A stretch of DNA of 64,000 nt. It comes from Cryptomeria japonica (lineage: Eukaryota > Streptophyta > Pinopsida > Cupressales > Cupressaceae). Positions 34,815 to 45,724 of the stretch are shown here, one piece after another. A program made the position numbers and the translations under genes. Under the pieces are notes generated by a model that worked only from the letters and a program-made list of their open reading frames with translations, had not been told where the DNA came from and did not search any database. The stretch is from positions 231,883,303-231,947,302 of the forward strand of contig NC_081415.1 in the NCBI RefSeq assembly GCF_030272615.1, written 5' to 3'. Numbering within the stretch: the first letter of the stretch is position 1; every line of letters starts with the position of its first letter.

Positions 34815-35252
34815 TTTGCTCCTACAGGCCAAAATAACATGATTTTATACATTTTACCACTTCACAAGGCGAAAACAAATCATTTTCAATGCCCAGGATC
34901 AAAATCAAAAAGTCAAAATTTGGTCAAAATTAGTCAATTGGACAAAAATTCACTTTTCACCTTCAACACTTAAACAAATTTAAGCTCTACATTCAAAATT
35001 CCAATTGAAAATAGACCATTTTGGCGAAATCATTGCATTCAAAATTTGCATTCAACGAAAGGAAGCTCAAAAGCTCTCAAAACTGACTGGATTCTGGCTT
35101 GAAAAGACGTTAATTAAAACCCTAAGGCTAGACCCTAAATCCAGACAACTGACAGACTAACAAAAATCCTAAAAGCGAGCGAAAAAAAACGAGCAAAAAG
35201 AGGGGGTCCCCATTTGCAATGGGGCGATGTGTGAAATGGTCACAACAGACTG

Positions 35253-35739
35253 CCATGCCAAATCCTGCAAAAGACAAATGCTATCTCAATGGACGCCGCT
35301 AAGGATAAAAGTGTAAGTGATTCTTCGATTGCTGTCAATTTTTCTGCACCTGTCAATTCTTCTACACATGCATCGAAGACTAGCGTACCTAATATTTTAA
35401 GTTCTCAAAATGAGAACCAAAATCCATCTTTGATGATGAATTCCTTTCAGTCATTTGATATTTTAGACCATGCTAAGAAAACCAAAATACGAATGTCTGA
35501 AGTTGAATTTTTGAGATCTAATACAAATCAATTTGACCATTTGGTCAAGTTTGTTAAAGAAAAAGATACTACCCCTAGTAATCTTCCTAAGACTAACTTA
35601 CTTCAAAATAACTTAGTAACTTCCCCTTCTCCTGTAGAGAAGATAGAACCATTCTACATTTCTTTGTTGATAAATGGTTATAAGCTTAGTAACCGTGTAA
35701 TTGATTCTGGGGAACAAGATGCACCACTTGAAGCTTGTA
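35253..35739 (+). pseudogene. Tat/Ogre-like gag end and protease start, left arm
   Basis: This is the continuation of the left-arm gag after the solo LTR: MDAAKDKSVSDSSIAVNFSA, HASKTSVPNILSSQNENQNP, then FYISLLINGYKLSNRVIDSG, the opening of an aspartic protease with its D-S-G. The retroviral similarity ends immediately after, at the palindrome centre. The sequence matches 35812-36300 of the minus strand closely. Confidence 0.85.
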
Positions 35740-35811
35740 AATAGTGAGAATGGGGTAGCATCTACATATGCAAGTAAATAGCTATGCTTTCCACTATGAG
35801 GTTCTGGATTC
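35740..35811. other. 72-bp spacer at the palindrome centre
   Basis: This is the only part of the composite without an inverted partner. Arms end at AAGCTTGTA on the left and TACAAGCTT on the right. The spacer is unique in the window and its origin is unknown. Confidence 0.8.
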
Positions 35812-37743
35812 TACAAGCTTCAAGAGGTGCATCTTGTTCCCCAGAATCAATTACACAGTTACTAAGCTTATAACCATTTATCAACAAAGAGATGTAGAAT
35901 GGTTCTATCTTCTCTACAGGAGAAGGGGAAGTTACTAAGTTATTTTGAAGTAAGTTAGACTTAGGAAGATTACTAGGGGTAGTATCTTTTTCTTTAACAA
36001 ACTTGACCAAAAGGTCAAATTGATCTGGATTAGATCTCAAAAATTCAACTTCAGACATTTGTATTTTGGTTTTCTTAGCATGGTCTAAAATATCAAATGA
36101 CTGAAAGGAATTCATCATCAAAGATGGATATGGGTTCTCATTTTGAGAACTTAAAATATTAGGTACACTAGTCTTCGATGCATGTGTAGAAGAATTGACA
36201 GGTGCAGAAAAATTGACAGCAGTCGAAGAATCACTTACACTTTTATCCTTCGTGGCGTCCATTGAGATAGCATTGTCTTTTGCAGGATTTGGCATGGGAG
36301 TCCCACGCTTCGCAATAGAAATTGGCAAATGTTGAGTCCTTGATTTGAATAGGATAATCACTCTTTGCAATGACAGGTGGCTGTGCTGCTTGTGCTTGCG
36401 AATGGGTGAATACTACAAAGACATCCACATCACGTGTGTCTGGCGTATCATCTTCTTGATATTGCATAACCTGATGTTAGAGTCGCCAGCCAACTCTGCA
36501 TCATCTTCTTGATGCGAATTGGCATCTTCTTCACCAAAAGGGGGAAGCTCATTTTGTTCAGCTTCATAATATTCTGTAGCTGAATTTTGGGGTGGTGCGT
36601 CCAACGCAAGCCTCTCTGGAGCAAGAGGTAATTTATTCTGATTACACATGGCGTAATTGGAAGCATTGTTTGGATAAGTCCTTCTTGGAACATCATGATA
36701 AGAAGTATTTCCTTGTGAGGAAATTTGCTTCTTAAGTGCCAACAACTCATTTGCTAACTTTTGTATCATGGGATCAACAAAATTAATGGAAGGAATTGGT
36801 AAATCAACAATTTGATTATTTCTAACCTTGTTGGGATCTCTCCTTATCTTACCGGCGAGGATGAGATCATCTTCAACCAATATAGCCAATTGTTGTGCAA
36901 CGTCCAAATCTATAGGATTATCCCTTCGCAAAAGAAAGCTCACCTTTGGCAGTTGAGTGTTGATGAAGAAGCATTTCAAGTTTCCAACGGTTGGTTGTGA
37001 AGCAAGTGGAATGCGATTATGCAATTTGTTGAACTTTGCTACAAATTCACGCATAGCTTCCTAAGGTTCTTTCTTCATTTGAGTTAACTGAGCTAGCAGT
37101 GCGTGATCGTCTTCGACAGACTTGAACCTTGCTTCAAACAATGTTTTGAGAGTTGCCCACTTTGTGATACAAGAATTCGTAAGATGATAGAACCAATCAA
37201 CAGCAGCTCCATGCAAAGTCTCAATGAATAATCTCACCGAAACATCTTCATGCTCAACACCTAGGACTCCACATGCGATGTAGAAGGCAACAATGTGTTT
37301 GTTCGGGTGCTGAGAACCATCCCCTAAAAATTTGGGTAAATTTTTCAGCGTACCTTTGGGAAGTTCATGCAAAGGTGCGATCAAATTCAAGGGACCAAAA
37401 ATAGTACCCCAAGGTCCAGGAGCAGCCATCCTTAACGGATTATAGGGTGGTATTACAAAACGACTTGCAAGTGGAACAAATAAAACTTGCAAACTTGACG
37501 CCAAGACTCACTTGGTACAAGAGATCGCCGTGCAGAAGGAGGAAAACTTTGTGTTCGCTGCAAAGGAGAACTAGTCCGTGGAGGTGCCACAAAAGGAAAA
37601 TTACATTGCTGCAGAAACTCAAAAGTAGGATCAACAACTCCCACTAATCGTTGCCCATGAGTGTAACTTCGATTTGCTAGATTATGATTTTTGAGAAAAT
37701 CAGCAAAAAATGATATTACAATGAAAAGAGCACTGCAACCCAA
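35812..37743 (-). pseudogene. Tat/Ogre-like gag and protease start, right arm
   Basis: Minus-strand copy of the left-arm gag. Reading starts near 37743 (MGCSALFIVISFFADFLKNH) and contains LPKFLGDGSQHPNKHIVAFY, SVRLFIETLHGAAVDWFYHL and AMREFVAKFNKLHN, ending with LSNCVIDSG near 35840. Frame changes occur near 37500 and 36450, and a TAG interrupts KKEP*EAMREF near 37062 where the left arm has CAG. It is not interrupted by the solo LTR and therefore preserves the empty target site. Confidence 0.85.
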
Positions 37744-37768
37744 AGGGAAAATACCGGTTGCACGTTGC

Positions 37769-37786
37769 TCCCTAGCAGAGTCTCCA
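37769..37786 (-). other. Primer binding site, right arm (mutated)
   Basis: On the minus strand TGGAGACTCTGCTAGGGA follows the LTR end (37793) after six bases. It aligns with the left-arm site with substitutions at two positions. Confidence 0.7.
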
Positions 37787-38709
37787 AAAAACTGTTGTGT
37801 GAATATTTTGTCACCAGCGTACTAATGACAAAATATATGATTCACACACAGCTATGTTGAGAAATTAATCTCTCCTCTCATCAAGGGGAGGTTCCCTTTG
37901 AAATTTCTTCTCTAATTAATAAGAAATCAAAATCTGTGGGTTGGTGTTGAGCATATAACTCTTTTTTTTCAGAGTCTATGTATTCTCCCTTCACCTTGTT
38001 ACAATTTCTTTACCTCTTTAGATACTTAAAGAAAAGAACAATGAATCTAACAAACTGCAGTAAAACTTACAGTCAAGTAGCACAAAGTCTCTCTTGAATG
38101 TAATCTTAACTCAAACTGATTATTACAAAAAGTTAGAAATTTAACTTGCAACTCAAAGTCTTCAATTATGAATTCCTAATTCTTTAAACTAAAAGTAACT
38201 GCAGCAATATAAAGTTTACCACTAATTACTTAATTTATCAGAAGATTTCCCAAATAGGCTAGGAGCACACAGTCTACTTGCACGATTCAGGAGCTCTTTA
38301 ACCCACATAACAATATCTTCAAGATCAAAGAAATAAAGAACATATATAATCAATGGACATAAGAACATTAAATCATATAAACAATTTTCTTGATACAACA
38401 CAAAGTTTGAGATCAACAAAATTGGTTTCTTTATTTGTTTGATAGAATTTTCACAACAAAAGTCCAAAGTGTTAGTTGAGGTAAAAATTTTGCAGAGTTT
38501 TGCTAAGCATGAAAAAAGATTCATATTTACAAATGAGGTCCTCCTTATATAGGAAAAGAATGGAGAAAAATGTGGGCATAGTTGACTTATTCAACTGCAC
38601 AGTCCCACTTTACTACAACTATAGCATAAGGAAAACGTGCAGCTGCAAGAAAACTAGCAGCATCTAATGATGCAACTACATAAAAAGAAAAAGCCAAAAA
38701 GGGGATGTT

Positions 38710-40216
38710 TTATTCATCTTTCTCCTCTCCTGATTTTTGGAAATCTTCGAACTTGGCCAGGATGGCTTTCATCTCTTCTTTGTCCGGCATTGGGGTAGAA
38801 CTTGTGATCACTCGAACACGGGAAATTGCATCTTCAATCTTTACCTGTTTCTTTTGCCCGTCCTTCAGCATGGATGCAAGGACTTCAAAACTGACCTGGA
38901 TCTCCAATAGCTTATCAAAAGTATCAAGTGAGAAATCCTGTCCCGTGCAGTGATCTATTAAGGTAAGGAATTCTTGTGTGATAGCTTCGCCAGTAACGAG
39001 ATTTTGATCGCCATCATATATGTAACAAGGAAGATCGACAACTTTGGCAAAAATGAGATCAATCACGTCATCACCTTCCTTTTCTCGGTCCAGTTCTGCA
39101 ATCATCAACCTTATTGTCTCTTGCTTATGAGACAATAATGACAAGATCTGGATGTACTTTTCCCTTGTGGGAATTACCTTATTTTCAACAAGGACATCTA
39201 TCCTGAAGTCCTCCATTTTGCTCCAAAAGGTAGTGTGCTTTTCTCAACTTCCTCAATCTCCTGTGATAATGAAGTTTTGAGTCCTTGCATCTGACTCTAG
39301 ATTACTTCATAATCTGACAATAGTCCTATTGTCGAACTTAGAAGATGAGGGCCTTCTGACCTTAGTCGTGAAATCCACTCATCCATCACTCGGCCTTTAG
39401 CTCCTACTTGTTCAATCTTCTTTAGAGCTTCAGTGTCCATTGAGGATCCTATGGGCTCAATTTCTTGAGAAGATTGTGTGACCTTTAGAAGAACATTGGT
39501 CAGTTGTTCACACTTCTGCTTCAATTCATTTTTCTCCTCCCTCTCCTGGTTATATTCATATAGTAACACATCCAGGTTTGAAAGTAATGAGAGTCTTTTA
39601 GCCCCTTCACTCTTGACAACATGGTAACCATGTCGTTGTATTCCTCATTGAAGTCACTCCTATAGAAGGACTTGGGCCATCGTGAGGCAGTAGAATGTCT
39701 TGAAGCAGAGAGGTACACAGTGTTGACCAGTTTCTTGCATTTAACTTCATTTTTCTCATAGTACTCTTGAGCACTCTCTGGAGAAATGTCAGCTACTTCT
39801 TCAACTGGAGAGCCTTTGAAAACACTATTGAAAAATACACTATCCAGAGTCATGATGACATTCTGATCTACATCCTTCACCTGTCTCGTATTCGGATCAA
39901 AGTGATCCGCTATTGCAAGTACAAATTCTAGGTCATGAGCTGCAACTGGGAAGGATGCATATTTATGCAACTCAGATTTGATCAGATTAGTTAAGCGAGC
40001 AGGAGCTTTCTCAACTCGGTCAATAAATTCTTGCATATTGACATGTCCAATCTCAGTATCTCTGATTTCCTTGATATTTGAGTCCATTGAACTCTCTGGG
40101 TACATATTCAAGTACTTATCGTACTTGTACTTCATTTTTCTCGTTGGTGTTTTACCCGGAGAAGATTCCAATTAACTCGTGGAAGGTTGAGGTTTATCTT
40201 GAGGGAGCTTTGACAT
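38710..40216 (-). pseudogene. LTR-encoded ORF, right arm (frameshifted)
   Basis: Counterpart of 24085-25593. The ATG is at 40216. A TAA at 40174-40172 replaces a CAA present in the left arm, and a TAG at 39299-39297 replaces CAG. The frame changes after CYYMNITRRGRRKMN and before MEDFRIDVLVENKVI are the same as in the left arm, which shows that both arms descend from one already-frameshifted template, or that these shifts are decoded in some way. The C-terminal segment (39216-38710) is open and ends KSGEEKDE. Confidence 0.75.
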
Positions 40217-40329
40217 TCGCGATGACTGCATCCAACACTGAGGATTAGTTATCATCATTATCAAAATCAATTTTTCTCAAACGGATCGAAAAACGGGACT
40301 CAAAACAGGCTTGGGAGTAAAACTGCCAA

Positions 40330-41280
40330 AAACAGCAGGTCGGAGAAAAAAGTCCGACATGCTCTTTTGAAAACAAAACTTGCACATCGGACTTTAAAGT
40401 CCGACATGCAAGGATAAACATCTTGATTGGACTTTCAAGTCCGATGTGCAAATTCGGGGTAAGTTTATTAGCACATCGGACTTGCAATCCGAGGAAGATC
40501 AACAGCACATCGAACTTCAAAGTCCAAAGTGCGAGGGTAAAACCATTTGGAAAAACCAGCACACCGGACTTTAAAATCCGATGTGCTCACAAGGGGAAAA
40601 ACCATTGATTAAAACCCGACATGTCAATCAAATCGTCAATTCTTCGCACACCGGACTTTAAAGTCCGATATGCGAAGATTATCATCTAGCATATCGGACT
40701 TTAAAGTCCGATATGCGAAGAAGTCTCCATATTGGCTACAGGTCGAGTTTCAAACCCTGTCATGCAGGTTGGAGAAGGATAAGACATGGAGGGCAATCAG
40801 AGTTTAAAGTTTGATTGCCCTCTCGACACACCAAGCAAAACCTGGAGAAAATAAAACAAAGGAAGAACAATTGGGAAAATAAAATGCAAAACAGGAAAAG
40901 AAACCCGAAATAAAAACCCTACCTTTTTCGCTACAAGTGATTTGGAAAAATCCAATAATGGAGCGATTGAATCCACAAGATGGCGAGTGAAACGAAGGAG
41001 GAGACGCGCAGAGGGAGAAACGCATAGGCAAAAATGAAGAAATAAAAGGCAAAAGTGATTAAAATAAACCCCTCAATTAACTATTAATGCCGCATTAATG
41101 ACCAACTTGCAGTGCATGTCGGACTTTAAAGTCTGACATGCATTCTCCGACCAAACGGTCTGCAGTTTGGACTTTAAAGTTTGAACTGCAGGGGAAGATC
41201 AAACATGTACACATCGGACTTTAAAGTCCGATGTGCACTAGAATTTACAAAGAAAGACCCTGCAGTTCCGAACCGCAGGT
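40330..41280. repeat. Array of short palindromes with TTTAAA centre, right arm
   Basis: Inverted counterpart of the left-arm array. Intact modules include 40388-40403, two near 40650-40730 (GCATATCGGAC...GTCCGATATGC), one at 41116-41140, one near 41161-41191 (CTGCAGTT...AACTGCAG) and one at 41209-41236 (ACATCGGAC...GTCCGATGT). The GAGGGCAATC module is at 40789-40822. Several modules that are damaged in one arm are intact in the other. Confidence 0.85.
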
Positions 41281-41445
41281 AAAACTGCAAACTTAGAAAA
41301 ACTTAGAAAACACTAAGAAAAGCAAGAAGATAAACGAGCTAATCGACAGAGTCGATCAAGCTCTCCCGAAGGTCGTAAGGTACGAAATGGACCAGTTTCG
41401 TAGGGTTGCCTCACGATTTTGGCCGTGCTGAAGTCGAGGACATCA

Positions 41446-41665
41446 CATACGTATGTATGTATGCATGTATGTATGTCTCAATGGATGTGTTTATGCATGC
41501 ATGCATGGATGCATGGATGTATATGTGCATGCATGTATGTATGTATGGATGGATGTATATATAGATGTATGCATGTATGTATGTATGTATGTATGTATGC
41601 ATGCACTTATGTATGTATGTATGTACGTACGTACGTACATATGTATGTATGCATGTATGTACTAA
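41446..41665. repeat. (ATGT)n microsatellite, right of composite element
   Basis: It resumes with CATACGTATGTATG, in the same strand sense as the repeat before 22796. Open frames here are repeat artefacts. Confidence 0.92.
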
Positions 41666-44600
41666 AATCCTATTTTTACCATACAAAATTTATTAATTTT
41701 TTACAAGTTCACCGAATTTTAAACTTGAAGCCGAAAATTCGGCAAACCTTGTGACACAGCATGTATGTTTGTATATACATGTGTATGTGTGTACATAACT
41801 TGTTATGGTTTTTATGTGTGTTTGCATGCGCGTGTACATGTTATGGTATTCATCTTTCCCTAGTCATCTACATTTTGATATTGTTCTTAGCCTCTATCAT
41901 TTGTAATTGTGCTTCCACCATAGCACATTTAGTCCATTAAGTGTCTACATTGACTGGGTACCATCTTGGGCTCTAGGCCAACAATATTTACAAGTTTTAT
42001 ATAGCATAGGAGGATATATTGAAGCCAATATCTTTCTCAAATTTGCTCATATGCATATTCTAGATGATTTTGTAATGTCTCCTTCTTTAGGCCTAGTCAG
42101 CTTTATGACTGCCAGCCTGTTTCTTGAGTTCCTGTAGGCTAATTGGTATTGGTAAGGGGACTCCCATATCTTGGAGAGCATAGGATTAACTTTTATTGGT
42201 TTTTGTTGTTGGCATTGAGCTTAGTTGAATTGTGGATTGTAGTGATGCTTTTAGAAGTGTTTTCAAATCCTTGGGGTGTTCTCTGGACATTTTGGAGAGC
42301 ACATCTATTCTTAGTAAGTCTTTGAGTTGATGCATGTCATTATCCCTTGGTTTTAGTTACATCATGGCATGATTAGTTTTGGATTTCGAATCCCCGATAG
42401 TGCTTTCCACAACTGGGGTGGATTATTTAAATTATGCACTTAAATTCCAATGTTTAATGTTAAATTATTTACTTTTAAGTGTTAAAATTTATTAAAGTTG
42501 CATTATGCCCCCTCAAAAGTGGACACCTAGGGAGATGGGGGGTGTGTAGGGTCTTGCACATGAAAATCATTTTAATATTTCAAAAAAGACATTTGAGGGA
42601 AATATGAATTATTTTATAATTTTAAATTGCCCTTTTTCCTCCATAAAGCTGTAAAAGGACGTTTGGGGCCGCATTTGTTCACATGCTGAAGATTACACAT
42701 ATCATTATGCTATTGGATTGAACCTGTGCACTATTTCATGATCTTTTGAGGATGAAAACCCTCATTGGATTCCTAGTTTTGGATTTGGAAGACAATCTCT
42801 AGCTAGTCTGAGTGATTCTATTCAGGAATCACCATTGTGCTTCCATAGAGTTCCAGTTTCCAGGTTTCCAATATGAAGATTTTGGGTGTTTTGATGCACA
42901 GATTTTTGGGTGTGTTTAGCATTGATTTCAGAGATTTCTTTGATGTGTTTCTATGCATTTCCAGTTTGAGTTTTGTTGAACATACCATTCCTCTAGAATA
43001 GCCCCGTGCCACTCCTGTTGCAGGGAAAGTTGCTGATAGGGTTTGAAAATCAATGGAGGTTGTGTGGATTGTGATTCCTACAGTTGGGTGACTCATTTGA
43101 AGAGGGTTTTGAGACTATTTGCAGGTTACAAAATTCCCTAGAGAGGCCATACCACAAAATAGCGACTCTTGGAGCTTGGTGCGGGAAGCTAGGAATGAAG
43201 CGATTCCCTTTCAGTGTTTTTTAATGGCTGTTTATTGGTGTCTTGGTGTTTGAAGGTTGTTTGCAGGAGTTTTAGAGTGAGTTTCTTCTTGTTGGGGGTC
43301 ATAATGAAGCCATACAGCTCCTTGTACTTGCTGCGCTAGATGGCTGAAGGTAATACCAGGTCTGCAAACTGACTTCTCCCTGCCTTTTCAGGGCTGTTTG
43401 GTAGCGCTGGGCATATTCCCTGCTGTTTTGCTTTGTTTGAAGGTGAATCTGGTTGTGTATAATGAGTTCTGGAAGGTTTAAGTGACTATTTGGACCTGCA
43501 ACAGTGATGTAACAGGACTGCAACATGTACTTCAGTTTAAAAAAACTGCTTTTTTGCATACAGCACTTTAATGTGTGTTATCTACTTGCTGTGATCATTC
43601 CAGCTCCCATTTTGAGGAATTTTCTTACTTGTTTCCTATTTGATGTTAGTTTTATGCAATACGGGCAATCTGGAAAGTGTTTATTCCATTTGCTGTTCGG
43701 TACCAACATCTACATTAGCGTTGTAATCTTTATCAGTATTTATGACAGCAGAGATATCATTATTTCAATTTGCACGTAACCTTATACATTGTTAAAATAA
43801 AATTAAAAAAAAAATATCTAAGGTGGTCATTACAGATTTCATATACATTACAATTTCCATTGTAAGTTGACTGTGTCATTCAATTCCTTTGGCCAGGGGA
43901 AGGGAGAGTGGTGACAGTGAGTGGATAGGTGAGGGACTTGGGCACAATATTGTGTGATGTTGTATTGTTCTTCGTGAATGGAAAAGTACCTGTACACTTA
44001 CTGTTACTGTGCTCTAGATATCTTAGTTTTGTGTGTATTGTATAGTATTCTCCTCTCATTGTTTTTTTGGACTTGTGTGCTTGTCAGAAAAATTGCCATT
44101 GGTCTGTGTAGTAGAATTCTCTTGGCCACCTTCTAAGTCATGAACAACACTAGCCCAACTGTTTCCAATCTCCTCTACTGTGCATTAATTTGGTTACCAC
44201 CTTTGGAGGATTCGATTCTATATCTTGTCTTCAGTTCTGTGCTAAATGGCCTGATTTCCATGTACATCCAAAATTCTGGTTAACCTCTTATTTTGTTTCT
44301 TCCTTCTATGGATGAAATATTGGGAATGATCAGCTATGTTAAAAAAATGTGATACTAAGGATGCATACTTCTTACATGTTTTATCATATTCACTTTGTTC
44401 CCTCCACTCCTCGGAAATTCTGTTCTTCTTTGCAGATCAGCATAGCTCTTCTAATTGAATGAATCCATGTGCATGTTTATGGGAAGACATTTGGTTTATC
44501 TTTTCAACATCCTATACAACAATCTTTAAATGCTTTGTTCCATAGTGCAATGAATTCTGTTGCTGAGGTATTCTTCTCCTGTGTTTGTTACATTCGATTG

Positions 44601-45415
44601 TCTCCCCATATATTAGTATGCAAGATTTACATCACTTCATCCATGTTTTCCAATGAATCAACAGTGATATTAAGATGCTGGGTATAGGTTTGATATAAAT
44701 CTAATTAGTATTTCAAAAGCACGGAATAGTCTTTCTTACCAACCTATATCATTGCCAAATTTTGAAGTTAGTTTGATCCAGATCTACAACATAATAACTT
44801 CTTAGTTTAAAAATTAGAACTCCTATCCACAATATCATATTGTGCAAAAATTGAAACTGCATTTTGTACTATGAAGTTTTATTACTATGCGCAAAATTAT
44901 ATGTACAGAAGGCCATTTCGTTCAATAAATGAATGCATGTCTGTATCTGCAATGTTGGAAGACAATATTCAAGTAGAAGAGGTTACACTACACAGAGAAG
45001 AGTGTGTAATCAGTAAGTGTCAATTGATGTACCCACATATAAAAACATTGTGTGCTCCTGATAACTAATGCAGAAGTGATTCTTACTAAATAAACCAATT
45101 ACTAATCTTACGAGTTGGGAATCAGCAAAAAAATAGAACATACAATGCAAGATCTGGAATACTTTAGTGCAGTCACATTTTGATATGAGTATAATTATAT
45201 TAGGTTAAGTGCATCTGGTTTAACTCATCTAGATTGTGTATCTGACACTTTGTTGGATTCAAAAAAGTAAAATATAAATGCAGTTACTGTTTTCAGTTCT
45301 TCTAAGATAAATTTTTCAGGTGAAGTTTGTTAGATACAACATATTGTGTATGCTTGTCACACAACATATTGTCTCTCTCATTGATATTGCTGTGTTTCTT
45401 CTGCCTCTTCTTCAG
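41666..45415. other. 3' part of the giant NADK intron, no recognised gene
   Basis: AT-rich sequence. A phrase near 42510-42560 (GGACACCTAGGGAGATGGGG) resembles LTR ends but I could not define an element. Further short ORFs carry no recognisable domain. Confidence 0.5.
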
Positions 45416-45724
45416 GTCCCAGGAATCCTTTTCACCCCAATTTGTCCACATTCATTGTCATTCAGACCCCTCATTTTACCTGAATATGTTACTATTCGCG
45501 TGCAAGTCCCCTACAATAGTAGAGGCCAAGCATGGGCCTCCTTTGATGGCAAGGACCGAAAACAGCTTAAGGCAGGTGATGCGCTTCTTTGTAGCATGGC
45601 TCCTTGGCCTGTGCCAACTGCATGCCAGGTGGATTCTACACATGACTTCTTGCGTAGTGTTTGTGAAGGGCTGCACTGGAATTTGAGGAAGAAACAATCT
45701 TTTGATGGCCCTCGAGAAATATAA
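45416..45724 (+). CDS. NADK: NAD kinase terminal coding exon
   Basis: After the acceptor CTGCCTCTTCTTCAG the exon reads [60 protein letters not shown], then [20 protein letters not shown] and ends FDGPREI with TAA at 45722. This is the C-terminal part of the NADK catalytic domain, including the [13 protein letters not shown] block seen in all plant NADKs. The LHWNLRK end and the PTACQV segment point to the NADK1 type. The exon is intact at 103 codons including the stop. Confidence 0.95.
   Translation, partial: VPGILFTPICPHSLSFRPLILPEYVTIRVQVPYNSRGQAWASFDGKDRKQLKAGDALLCSMAPWPVPTACQVDSTHDFLRSVCEGLHWNLRKKQSFDGPREI

Larger units (their letters stand above)
28005..35247 (-). mobile_element. 7,243-bp solo LTR of a related retroelement
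   Basis: On the minus strand it runs TGTTGTGACC...CGTCAACA. GACTG flanks both sides (28000-28004 and 35248-35252), and the uninterrupted site exists in the right arm near 36300 as GACTC. There is no primer site, gag or pol, so it is a single LTR. Termini TGTTG...CAACA match those of the composite's LTR. In minus orientation it contains a hairpin array (34814-33216), a TATA box, a 1,082-codon ORF (32300-29052) and about 1 kb more. Minus orientation is supported by the ORF and by the same layout in the composite LTR. Confidence 0.88.
22796..41445. mobile_element. Palindromic composite of two inverted Tat/Ogre-like retroelement halves
   Basis: The left arm (+ strand) is 22796-28004 plus 35253-35739. 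The right arm (minus strand) is 41445-35812. Each arm contains LTR, primer site, gag and the first residues of protease, and both stop at the same point just past the protease DSG. A 72-bp spacer (35740-35811) joins them. The outer termini are TGTTGTCCTCG on the left and CGAGGACATCA on the right, that is TG...CA with both being U3 ends. CATAC flanks both sides (22791-22795 and 41446-41450). Arms differ by 8 bases in about 230 bp near 24330-24560, with more indels in the hairpin region. No 3' LTR, RT or integrase is present, so it is non-autonomous. Confidence 0.8.
37793..41445 (-). repeat. LTR of the composite, right arm (3,653 bp)
   Basis: Inverted counterpart of 22796-26511 with the same internal order: palindrome array (41280-40330), ORF (40216-38710), TATA-like box (about 38545) and primer-site-proximal end. 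The 63-bp length difference comes mainly from indels in the palindrome array. Confidence 0.75.
13451..45415 (+). other. NADK: 31,965-bp NADK intron packed with transposons
   Basis: The donor GTATAC at 13451 and the acceptor CTTCTTCAG ending at 45415 join HPE to [19 protein letters not shown] in phase 0, which is the expected family sequence with no residue missing. The interior holds a pseudo-exon, a MITE, a decayed Ty3 element, a large palindromic retroelement and a solo LTR. Introns this long are known in conifers and other gymnosperms. The exons show no stops, so I infer the gene is still spliced across this distance. Confidence 0.9.

Noticed and set aside
22796-41445. Inverted repeat as an assembly or chimeric-read artefact
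   Set aside because: The arms differ by several percent with indels, only one arm holds the solo LTR with a TSD, and CATAC flanks the whole. An artefact would give identical arms.
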